Part shown: positions 28,001 to 35,700 of the stretch, in pieces
Layout of the letters: every line of letters starts with the position of its first letter
How positions within the stretch are numbered: the first letter of the stretch is position 1
Program-made: the position numbers and the translations under genes
IMG/VR virus record: IMGVR_UViG_3300031758_000176
Location: 1-40,838 of that record
Direction: 5' to 3' (one strand)
DNA from: a virus
DNA length: 40,838 bases
The notes under the pieces: generated by a model
The model's input: only the letters and a program-made list of their open reading frames with translations
Database searches by the model: none
What the model was told of the DNA's origin: nothing

Positions 28001-29824
28001 TTCTTCCGCTAGAGCAGTCTCTACCGCAACCTCTTGCTCGGCCTCGACCGTCTCCGTTGCCTTCGGCGCGAGCAATTTGAATCTGTCACCTGCCTTGCCA
28101 TAACGCTCAACGATGCCTTCGTCCACGAAGCCACGCATGACAGCAGCGGCCTTGGGCTGGTTCAGCCCGGTAGCCTCAGAGATCGCCTTGATGGTCGGCC
28201 TGACCTTGATGGCTTCAAGCGCCAAAGCACGTACGTCCGGCGTGGGAGCAGGAGCCGGGGCAGGAGCAGCGGGTTCCTCACTCAACAACTCCTGCTGAAC
28301 CGGGCGGTCAGCAAACGGCTTGACGGGGGCCGGGGCGGGAGCCGGAGCGGGAGTAGTTGAAGTTGCAACTGAAGGTGTAGTTGCAACCTGAATGTTCGGG
28401 GCCGGAGCAGGGGGAGCAGGGGGAGCCGGAGCCACCGTGACTTCCCCGTTCATGCGCTGCATGAAGTTCTTGTGAAAGACGTCAAGCCGCGTAGTCAGGT
28501 TGTCGTAAGTCCGCGACAGATCAGCAGAGAAAGCCTCTACAGACACGTTCCGCGCCGCCGCTTGAGCCGCAAGTTCCTCCGGGCTGAACAGAAGCGATGC
28601 CAGTTGTTCTTGTACCTGCTCCATCTGATCAATCTCTTCATAGACTTGATCATCTGTCAGGTTCATAGGCTCTTTGCGCAGAGCCTCCGGAGCATCTTCA
28701 GCCACAATTCTCGGCGGAGCATTGAGTAAGTCCTGTGCGGACTCGATCGGCTTGGGAGGCGGTGGGGGCGTAGACGCTTCTTCGGTCTCGCGCTGCTCAA
28801 GATCGCCCGGATCCAGCGGGACGGATTCCGGTCTAGCAGGCCCCATAGCGCCAAGCCCACCACCCAAGATCGCACCGGCAGCGCCTTCAAGAGTGGCCGC
28901 GCCCGCCACTCCACGGAACGTGGGGACGTCAAACCCCTCACGCTGCAAGGCGACGTTTTCGGCAAACTGTTCTTGACCTGCCTGAAGCGCCTCGGGACCG
29001 GCTTCCTTAGCCGCGCTCATCGCTGTACGCCGGATCAATCCTTGCTGAGCAGCCTCTTCCGCTGCCTTCCCCGCCGCTGCACGGCCTAGAATCCTGTTGG
29101 CCACAGCCTTTTCAAGCCCCGTCCCGGCTGCGAGGATGCCAAGCCCAGAGCCTGCCAGTATCAGATCGAGGTTCTTGCCACCGTACTCTTGCGCCTGCTG
29201 AGCGGTGCGTTCAGCCTGTTCTTCCGTAGCGCCAGTCTCAAGCAGCGTCTGCTTGGTGGCGTCATAAATAGAACTCTTGATGGTTCCCGCACCAGTCAAC
29301 GCACCGATAGTCGGCACTGCTACAAGACGCAGCACTCCACCAGCCAGACCGCCGATGATGGTAGGCACCGCCGTGCCCGCTGCCTGCGAAAGAGTATCAA
29401 GCGGAGCAGTAGCAAGCGCTTTAAGGCCTCCAACGACCTGTGCGCCGATACCTTTATCTTCCGCATCTTTCATGATGCGGGCGACTTCAGCCTGATCTTG
29501 CTTGGACTGGGCGCTCAGTAGCCCCTGCAAATAGTCTTCAACGCTACGAATATTCTGAGAGACAGGATTATCCGCACCGAACGCATCGGTGATAAAGCGG
29601 ACACCCTGCGCAATACCTGTACCAAACTTGACCGGAACATCGGCTACGCTGCGGAAAACAGACTGTTCTTCAGGGGTAGGCTCCGGCGCAAACCCGATCT
29701 TCCCGGCAAAATCATCGAAAGGGATATCACTGTAGTACGCACGATGCAGCCCCTCCGCAAGTTGTTGATCGGTCAGATCTTGATACTGCGGATACTGTTT
29801 GCGGATTTCAGCGATAGTAGGCAC
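22001..29824 (-). CDS. Giant polyvalent virion protein: YkuD, metallopeptidase, ART
   Basis: This 2607-residue protein is probably packaged and delivered with the DNA. Its N terminus, EIRKQYPQYQDLTDQQLAEG, matches the start of many phage internal proteins. Residues about 130-340 are Gly/Ala-rich and hydrophobic. A winged-helix-like segment lies near 520-580. A hydrophobic segment lies near 940. The YkuD L,D-transpeptidase domain (about 1000-1150) shows TPAGDY, H1102 and SYGCIN with C1131. HELGH (H1353, E1354, H1357) and possibly E1430 form a zinc peptidase site. The ART-like domain (about 1535-1700) has MYHGS (H1543) and GHDGFYVLE. The rest is a long helical region. GTG start without a Shine-Dalgarno. 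The domain set suggests cell-wall and host-protein modification at entry. Confidence 0.85.
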   Translation of the reverse strand: MPTIAEIRKQYPQYQDLTDQQLAEGLHRAYYSDIPFDDFAGKIGFAPEPTPEEQSVFRSVADVPVKFGTGIAQGVRFITDAFGADNPVSQNIRSVEDYLQGLLSAQSKQDQAEVARIMKDAEDKGIGAQVVGGLKALATAPLDTLSQAAGTAVPTIIGGLAGGVLRLVAVPTIGALTGAGTIKSSIYDATKQTLLETGATEEQAERTAQQAQEYGGKNLDLILAGSGLGILAAGTGLEKAVANRILGRAAAGKAAEEAAQQGLIRRTAMSAAKEAGPEALQAGQEQFAENVALQREGFDVPTFRGVAGAATLEGAAGAILGGGLGAMGPARPESVPLDPGDLEQRETEEASTPPPPPKPIESAQDLLNAPPRIVAEDAPEALRKEPMNLTDDQVYEEIDQMEQVQEQLASLLFSPEELAAQAAARNVSVEAFSADLSRTYDNLTTRLDVFHKNFMQRMNGEVTVAPAPPAPPAPAPNIQVATTPSVATSTTPAPAPAPAPVKPFADRPVQQELLSEEPAAPAPAPAPTPDVRALALEAIKVRPTIKAISEATGLNQPKAAAVMRGFVDEGIVERYGKAGDRFKLLAPKATETVEAEQEVAVETALAEEKVAEPKPPEMVPAPAGAKVEEMFPRVDSIQRIPFGPTVIIPNVIAEGKPLFRETSADNLLDLLISDKQFSHIGGFVTDDPDLAIGQGNNKGVMVRFRPNSVSGELNPKPGTGVIGGVEYRSDIFAPRAVESITFKNPKRDIKGLRWLIRRVLQQEFTRTDNPDGSVVFTRKAPETPAATPTTPTTETTSEPVSTSAEQVVSGAVAGSPDLSVQRDAAEGLGAAEPSVGGVGGTAPAAERAAEREGRGEPALTEAPTAVEPAQEAPTQTLSESEQSLVHDRLSETQKGVIAKEFGQDSYNDAAKKGFLEEVIKGVNQGITSVRARLRGIVRAIIVGLLSTGAVFNNSAFMNLNAKPTFVTTKSTVTTVEADKPAPPAEAAEAMSPAARATYERFMLDNKGIPFIIADKPTGQIFLFKADGELIKFFPALYGKAAGDVLSHPIGQQMTGQEIDQTLDNEKITPAGDYTAVLRPEKNFGLALFFQDAQGNRGSMAIHQVYTGDIKERRLERLASADATDNKVSYGCINVGVDNWNNYIVPNYSGGARVGVVPDEVGALDKFIPPPQMTVKYTAPEASVTQKVEASPAPDVPGLPRKTERDRNAPQAQRRPSAPTTEQKKEVADRVAKRLAARGTPRGRKGPFGKSKVVVSPRFSPRVDGFIKSIVSQIGLGNTNIIVLDKVELATPEALTATADKYGLYDGFSVEGLVTDATSPNTFGAVMPLPNGQGYALFVDSNTEINVLLENIGHELGHIVEYEALSNADEKTRNAIFNDYLAWLSENEGETTAKLIRKVRAWATAEADLSDLSEDMVLSEKDQEYFKSFAEWFADNVAKWMTTSEKPLSVVEKFFSTLAAKLKRIAAYLTGKRPEFLPSQAVKDFLDGLGTPNDTMAASMIKEAMGFKGPRPIFPSIEGLKNFWDWFSGSKVVDEEGRPIIMYHGSPKVFSVFRPGGRAKAIFLSPDPYFADRFTVDEYDYDVGPIYAVYVNAKNPFDYENQQHIAALEAALAEEFDKSGGNVRATGDFLNWDEMVSAIKDGDWRTIENPTVQKAIKKIGHDGFYVLESMFSPQLGDRVEAKNLAVYEPNQVKSAIGNSGKFSPKANDIRQSRRAGRAALNNVGAAINSQPRFNNKTYIAVRAALDSTRITDAMRSALYMFTSLPQHVQMFAKELPTLKGLLNVLNVRASALKDRKEGLDRNIRKWNDVIKKHIKHKDDFYEIAHESTRLQVEFNNQKFASHPLTQRFNRLPTDLQKMYWEMLASYKGMADEYLTLISKNLSPREANRLQREMAKKRLRVYLPLYREGDYWLRYQDANNETVVQSFKSNYERELAWKEAVANGAMRGSEQMFARVEDFFQNNGPGTFFNRVLDDLKSRNAPEAVKRALYEMYLDQIPASSVRQLYRKRDGYKGYESDLMNVYATVASRMANQLTSLEYVPEIDKAFDEVKQEAKVYAGSGASKNRSVPILINNLEKQIEYLRDPGNGTLVNALSSFSYYWYIIGNISTAVINTTQLPMVVYPMLVGRYGANAASAAMTDATKQYFKGGFDNDNIPGGVKKFPADFSFGIGLPPNSPLGRLYKAAVRQSAIRRSTGYDLVEGRKKNYGMGDYVGLMAKTEQILGWVFQNSERFNREVTLIAAFNLEMKKNGGNVDKAISDAIELVTMSHGTVLTETSPRVFQTGFFKVAFTFKNFAQTQIYLLSKLLREAVRGETPEVKKLAAKQLIGISAMSFVFAGLHGMPFYSAATLLADVLSDMFGDDDDPLKSNEVVRQSVGALAHKGVINELFMADLASRTGFNGLLWRDDDKRLEEVGPVLFAAEQIFGPAYAAGMGFFRAAKDLDEGHVDRALEAATPAAIRNGLKAYRFTVDGAKSRSGELIFDDFNKYELFMQTLGFTPVEVARRSESAGALAGRMNNLTKRKTALLDRLYLARINGDREGTREAVEAIRKFNQNEFVRKTRNVISSQDMQESFTRRRNNTRNSIYGINVPERSRRALEADYKIEDDEE

Positions 29825-29844
29825 GGGGTATTACCGAATACCGA
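29825..29844. promoter_or_regulatory. Palindrome copy 6 at the giant gene start
   Basis: GGTATT-ACCG-AATACC is a perfect inverted repeat. It spans the stop codon of the upstream virion gene and ends next to the GTG of the giant gene. It occupies the place where a Shine-Dalgarno would be. It may control expression of the giant protein at the DNA or RNA level. Confidence 0.6.
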
Positions 29845-31444
29845 GCGGATCAGTCAAAGACGTGGTAGCAGTAACGGGCGCTCCGCCTGCTCTGGTCAAT
29901 TGGTCGCGCTCACGTTCAACACCAGCGAGTTCTCTACGGGCATCGTCATATGCTGCTTTTTCTGTTGGACTAAGATCAAACCCCCGAAGGCTGTTTATAT
30001 ACTCAGTCAAGGAATCAGCCCTGTTTTTCAACACAGCAAGCCTGTTCTTCACCTCGGTCTCAGGAGTGATCGCGCCCGGCGTGGGCTTCATGCCTGCTAG
30101 GTCGGCACGGGAGGCTGCACCGATTTCGGCAGCACGGATAGTGGCCCCAGCACTTCTACGCGAGTTCTCTACGGTGGCAGCAATCTGCGCGTAGTCCACC
30201 TTCAACTTGTCTTCATGTTGCTGACGCTGAAGCATCTCAGTACGCGCCTGCTGGGCGATCTGCATAGCGCTCTTGAAATCGCCTTCCTTCTCAAGTTCTT
30301 CTGCCTCGCGCAGTTTAAGCATGGACTCCTTAAGCCCACGACGGTTGGCATCCATCTCTTTCTGGATACCGCGAAGCGCCTGAGTGCCAGACATAGCACC
30401 CTCAGCCAACGCGCCCAAGAAAGTAGCACCCGGACGTGACGCGGCAGCGGCCATCTTGAACCCCGCCTCAGCAAACGCCATCATGCGGTCGCGCCCAAAC
30501 TGTTCAGTCAGTTTGTTGTTCTCGTCAGACAAGAACTGCCGCATCTCCTGCCGCGCAGCCCCAAGCCCTTCACGCTTACGAAACGCCTGAATCCGATCGT
30601 ACTCACGGCTTTCCATGTCCTCGCGGGTCGGCTCGGCCGCAGCCTTTGTTGCAGGAGGAGTAGAAGCCATGCGGGTGCTGGTAGCAGTCTCGCGGCGAGG
30701 AACAAAAGCGCCGTCCCCCTGTTCCACAGGAGAAGCAGAAACTGCGGGGCTTTCCTGTGCTCGCTCAGTGGCAAGCCGATCATCTTGTGCCTTTTCAAGC
30801 GGATTCTGCGGTCCGCGTTTAAGAGCAGTTGTAGAGAACGGACTAGTGCTTTCAGGCGCAGGACTAAGCGCGGAAGCAGGAGCCACGCCACGGGATTTCA
30901 GTACTTGCAACGACCTATATGCCTGCTTATAAGCGGGTTCAAATTGCTTCAAAACCTGCTGCTTCTGCTCAGAAGAAAGCGAACCAAAGTTAGGCATCTG
31001 CTTGCGCACGAAAGATATGATGTCGGTCGTATCAGTCATGAAGTCCGGCACTTTGGCCCGCAAGTCGTCGTTGAATTCGTAGGAGACCGTACCACCGCCG
31101 TCAAACGCCACGATGCCGCCGCCTGCGAACTGAGCCTGCTCCATAGCCGGAGCGGGCATGCCACCAAGCCCCTGCTGCATCGCCATCTGCTGCTGACGCT
31201 GCTGAGCCTCAGCCATGTTCAACTGATCACGGATGGTGGGCGGGGTCTGCGGAGCCTGCACGGGCTGCTGCTTCAGACGCTGGAATTGGTTCATCATGGC
31301 GTATAGGTCCGCCATAGGAGCCACGCCCTGCGTAGCCATGCTCTTGACATACGCAATCGCCTGATCCGGCGGCATACCCTTCGACATCGCCTGCTGGAGC
31401 GAAGCCATCATGGCCCGCCCGGTACCGCTGACTGGACCGATCAT
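29831..31444 (-). CDS. Low-complexity virion protein with AGGG motif
   Basis: This 537-residue protein is rich in Gln, Ala, Arg and Met. It contains QFAGGGIVAFDGGGTV near residues 105-120, a Pro/Thr/Ala-rich middle and long coiled helices to the end. I recall similar proteins from aquatic phage genomes, where they sit beside the giant internal protein. It is likely a virion or ejected component. The ATG lies four bases inside the upstream gene and follows GGAGG. The stop is part of palindrome copy 6. Confidence 0.75.
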   Translation of the reverse strand: MIGPVSGTGRAMMASLQQAMSKGMPPDQAIAYVKSMATQGVAPMADLYAMMNQFQRLKQQPVQAPQTPPTIRDQLNMAEAQQRQQQMAMQQGLGGMPAPAMEQAQFAGGGIVAFDGGGTVSYEFNDDLRAKVPDFMTDTTDIISFVRKQMPNFGSLSSEQKQQVLKQFEPAYKQAYRSLQVLKSRGVAPASALSPAPESTSPFSTTALKRGPQNPLEKAQDDRLATERAQESPAVSASPVEQGDGAFVPRRETATSTRMASTPPATKAAAEPTREDMESREYDRIQAFRKREGLGAARQEMRQFLSDENNKLTEQFGRDRMMAFAEAGFKMAAAASRPGATFLGALAEGAMSGTQALRGIQKEMDANRRGLKESMLKLREAEELEKEGDFKSAMQIAQQARTEMLQRQQHEDKLKVDYAQIAATVENSRRSAGATIRAAEIGAASRADLAGMKPTPGAITPETEVKNRLAVLKNRADSLTEYINSLRGFDLSPTEKAAYDDARRELAGVERERDQLTRAGGAPVTATTSLTDPLGIR

Positions 31445-32769
31445 CGCCCACCTCCGCCGCCAAGGCCACCGAAGAGACTACCAAGCCCCAATCCTACACC
31501 TGCGATCTGTCCAAACAAACTCCCCGGCTGCTGATAGAGCGTCTGGGTCTGGTTGCCTGCCGGGATGCCCCGCAGGATGCCCATGCCGAACTCGGCCTGC
31601 TTGTACGGGAACTGCTGGGCGTTGATGAAGTCCTGCAACTGCTGATTAAGCAACTGCTGTTCCATCGCCTGCATCTGGCCACCCGCACCCATCTGAGCCT
31701 GATTGATCCCGAGGCCCTGCTGGTGCTGCATCTGCCCCAACTGACCCAACTGGCCGGACGCCGCCAACTGCTGCTGGAGACCCTGAAGGCCAAGCCCTGC
31801 CCCGAACTGCCGGGACTGCTCACCCAACTGTGCCCCTGCAAGGCCGTACTGCGCTCTCTGGGCGGCGTTCTGGAGGCCGAACTGATTGGCTTGAGCAAGT
31901 TGCCCGAGCCGCTGCTGCTGCGCCTGAAGTTGCGCCGCTTGGTTCAACTGCCCCGACTGCATGCCGAGGTTGGCACCCAACTGCTGCTGGTTGAGCAGGG
32001 CCTGAAGGTTAGTCTGCCCCGTTTGCATCCCGGCCTGCTGATTGGCCAACTGCGCCTGCATCTGAGCCGCACGATCAGCCCCGAATTGCTGCGTGGCCTG
32101 TTGGTATGCCTGCTGAAGCCCGGTCGATTCGATGTCCGCTAGACGGTCAGACAGACTACGCTGTGCCTCAGACTGCATGAGAGCGTGGCGGGTGCCGCCC
32201 AACGCGCCATACTTGGACGCCGTTGACCCCATGCCGGGAAGTTGCCGCATGAAGTCCCGGACAGCACCCTTCTTCTGCGACTCGATCACGCCGCTCATGT
32301 ACGGCGACATGTACTCCTGCATGGCACCAAGACCGAACCGCTCAGCCCCGACCCGCTCAGGGCCACCCATCTGGAACCGCTCAAGCGACGGAGCGCCGAC
32401 CCGCTCGAAATCGACCTGCCCCTCACGGAAACTCGGGTCTTGGTAGAACTGCTGGTTCCCCATAGGGGAGTACTGCCCGAGTTCGCCCGCCCGCCGTCCA
32501 GCCAGCCCCGCAAGACCCGAAGCCTCACCGATCTGGGGAGCGACCTGCATCCCGGCGACACCTTCCATCGCCTGCTTCTGGAGCGGGTTGAACCCAGCAA
32601 CGGTCTGACCGCCGTAGCGCTGGTAGCCTTCACCGATGAGGCCCGGCACCCACTGGCCCGTGTCCGGGTCCATGTTGCCAAAGACGTTACCCAGCAAGTA
32701 CTGGGCATACGGCTCCGCGTACTTCGGGATGCTGGAAGTGATCTGTGTCTGTTCAGTAGGAGATGCCAT
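31441..32769 (-). CDS. Gln-rich virion protein
   Basis: This 442-residue protein starts MASPTEQTQITSSIPKYAEP. Its middle and C-terminal parts (about residues 200-400) are Gln-, Ala- and Leu-rich with helical repeats such as QQLGANLG and LQGLQQQL. It ends in a Gly-rich tail (GLGSLFGGLGGGGGR). Such proteins occur in the internal or tail-core cluster of aquatic podoviruses. A good GAGGA ribosome-binding site precedes the ATG. No enzymatic motif is seen. Confidence 0.75.
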   Translation of the reverse strand: MASPTEQTQITSSIPKYAEPYAQYLLGNVFGNMDPDTGQWVPGLIGEGYQRYGGQTVAGFNPLQKQAMEGVAGMQVAPQIGEASGLAGLAGRRAGELGQYSPMGNQQFYQDPSFREGQVDFERVGAPSLERFQMGGPERVGAERFGLGAMQEYMSPYMSGVIESQKKGAVRDFMRQLPGMGSTASKYGALGGTRHALMQSEAQRSLSDRLADIESTGLQQAYQQATQQFGADRAAQMQAQLANQQAGMQTGQTNLQALLNQQQLGANLGMQSGQLNQAAQLQAQQQRLGQLAQANQFGLQNAAQRAQYGLAGAQLGEQSRQFGAGLGLQGLQQQLAASGQLGQLGQMQHQQGLGINQAQMGAGGQMQAMEQQLLNQQLQDFINAQQFPYKQAEFGMGILRGIPAGNQTQTLYQQPGSLFGQIAGVGLGLGSLFGGLGGGGGR

Positions 32770-32778
32770 GTGTGTTCC

Positions 32779-35700
32779 TCAGACGGGCAGGAAGCGATCG
32801 GCTTTGACAGCGGGGGCCTGCTTGGTCCGTCCCGTCCGTGCCTGCCGTACCTTGTTCATCATGTCGTAGAGTTTCTGCGCCCCGGCTTTGGTCGAGCCGT
32901 TGCCAAGATGCGATACCACGTCAGCCGGGATGACGAACTCGCCATCAGCCAACGCAGCCCGTTGTACGCCCTTGCCGCGAATCACGGCAGGGATATTATC
33001 GGACATCCCGTCACCGGGACCGTTCAGCAACTTGCCACCAGCCGCGTACTCGCCGGGCATACCACCCCCTGCGAAGCCGAAGTTGTAGTCCTCACCGATA
33101 GCCCCGCCACCTGCAAAGGCATACTGCGGCTCATCGCTCAACTCCGAGAAGGGAGACATGAACTCCATTTCTCTACGACGCGGGATGTAAGGCTGCTCTT
33201 CTTCGACGGGGACAGGACGTCCGTAGACCGGGAAGTCTTCCTCGACGGGAGGGATGTACGGAGTCGTGTCATAGACCGGACTCGGCGGAGCGTAGGGTGA
33301 CTCATAGACCATCGGCGGGGTATAAGCCGGGGGCGCGTAGACCGGAGCCTCTTCAACCTGCGGCCTTGGGATGTAGACCGGCTCTTCCTCGACGGGAGCG
33401 GGCGGAGCAAAAATAGCCGGAGGCGTACCCACCTTCGACTGCGCAGGGGGCATCGGAGCGGTAGGCTCTTCCTCGATGATACGAGGGCTATACGGAGTAG
33501 GAACAGGCGCAAGTTCGCGGGGTTCGCTGAACGGGGTCGGCGGGGGGCCAGCAGTCTGCTGTAGTTGTGCCGCACGATGCGCCGCACCCGGACTCTCACC
33601 AATCCCAAAACTGTTTATACGGTTTCCGCCAGAGGTCAACTCCGGGGCTGAAACAATCTGATTATAAAAACTGTACTTTCCTAACTCAGCGGGCGTACCT
33701 GCATAGACAGGCCGCTCGCTCACGATCTTGTATTTATTGTCGCCCTTGACCTGCGCGTTGCTGATCGGCTGTCCATACATGAAGTTGTGGACTAGATCGG
33801 TCATCATGTAATCGACAACAGCCTGTGTTTTAGGATCTTGTGTACCAGATCCCATAGAGTTAAGCCACGGCTGTACAACATCGTTATAAATGGTATTCGC
33901 ATCAGCGGTCTTGTCTACTTTACCGCTCTTGACTGCGTCGTTAATGACCCGCGTCATGTCATACATGAAGTCTTCGTTACCAGTGCGTCCATATTTTTCT
34001 TGGCCGGGAAAATTGAACTTGTCAGTACGGAACAGATTTATAAATCCACGACTCAACACACTTGGATCGCTTGTTCCAAAATAAGTTGCATTATTTTGAG
34101 CGGCTTGATCAACTCCCTTCCAATAACTTTTAAGGTCATTTGCCCCCATCTCTTCAGTGTTGACCAACGAAGCACCGATGGCAGCGATAGCGGCAGCAGT
34201 GAGCATTCCCGCAGGGCCACCAAGCGCCCCAATGCCAAACAGTTTGCCAGCAGATGCAGCCGTCATCGCTGCATTGAACGCGGCACGACCTTCCTTGCCC
34301 TGTTCGATGGCTTTTCCGGTCTCATACGCACCAAGTACTGTACCGACACCGGGAAGAATCTTGTTCTGCATCAGGCTGCCAAGTCCAGCCTGCGTGCCAG
34401 TATTGATGCTTGGAATCGCAGTCAGATCAGCGACTGAATTTACGCTGCCAGACAAATTACCAAGTCCAGCCACGTCATCTGCTATGGAGAAGCCGTCAAC
34501 AAGTACTCTACCTGCGCGAGGTATAAGCGAGGATACGCCCGCTCCAGCGGAAGCCGCAGAGGCAAGATTGGTAGCGTTAGAAGAAGGCGGCTTGTAGTCA
34601 GGCCGGGACTCCGGAGCGTAGGGGTCATTCGGCAGTTCCTCGATCGACACACTCGGTGTCGGCAAAGACGTCGGGTCAAATGAAGGGATCGACGCAAGCC
34701 CCGCCGTGATAAGCGGATCTTTGATGCCCGGCGTAGTCGGTTCGACTTCAGTAAGTCTCCTCTGCCCAGTAACCTCAACTTCTTGCAGATCTTCCGGCCC
34801 CGTAGTGAACTTGTCTTTCAGGTATCCAAAGCCCTTGCCGATACCTTTGTCGATCAGATAGTTCGTAGCAATCGCACCAGCAAGGTCAGCAACACCCCCG
34901 CCACCGCCACCGACATCCCCGCCACCGCCGCCCGGAGCCACGTACGGAGTGAACGGTACTTTGAAGCGGCCAAGCCCGCCTGAAGCGGCGTCTCCCATGC
35001 CGGGACCCGGCACAGGGTTCTTGGCGCGAGCATTGAGTTCTTCGATGTACTGGCGGGTCGCCAACACGTTGGGGTCAACGTACTGCTGCGCAGCGAACGG
35101 ACTATTGGGCGCAGAGACACCAACCTCGCCGCCTTCAGCGAACTTCTCTTCTCCGGTGAACGGGTTGATACGGGCACCAAACCCCCCAAAGACTTCCTGA
35201 CCACGTGGCGCATTGGGTGAGTAACTCGTCTGCATCACATCAGCCAGCGGGTAACGTTCGTTGGTATGCGGGTAAGCCTCTCGCGAGTACGGCAGGGCAG
35301 GGCGCTGATTGATGACACCCCCGCCTGCGTAACCACGCCACGGCTTCACACCTTGCGGAGTGCGTTGGACCCACCTGCCGGGCAAGTAGTAGGGTTGATC
35401 ACGGCTTGATCCATACTGCGGATTGCGCTGGCCGCGAATGTAGTAGAGACCGCTGCCCTCCTCTCCGCCCATCGGGAACGGCTTCGCTTCCTCAGCGAGA
35501 GGCATCATGGCCCCGGCGAACGTCGCGTACTGACTCGCCTTTTGCAGGAGCGGACTCTCGAACCCGCCACCCATCGCGTTCATGAATGCGGGCATGCCTT
35601 CCTTCGTGGTGAAAAGGTTCTTCGCGCCCTGCCAGAGGGACGGGGTAGACGAAGTAGGAAGTGCAGGGGCCGGGGTCACTGTTCGCGGGATCGGCAGGCT

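Noticed and set aside
26709-28103. 464-residue open frame on the plus strand inside the giant gene
   Set aside because: It is antisense to a clearly coding frame, has a Ser/Thr/Arg-rich nonsense composition and no recognisable motif. It follows from the codon bias of the GC-rich minus-strand gene.
31441-32769. CAG/CTG-like short repeats as a repeat array
   Set aside because: They are codons for Gln-rich helices in a continuous gene with a good start; no regular spacing or CRISPR-like units.
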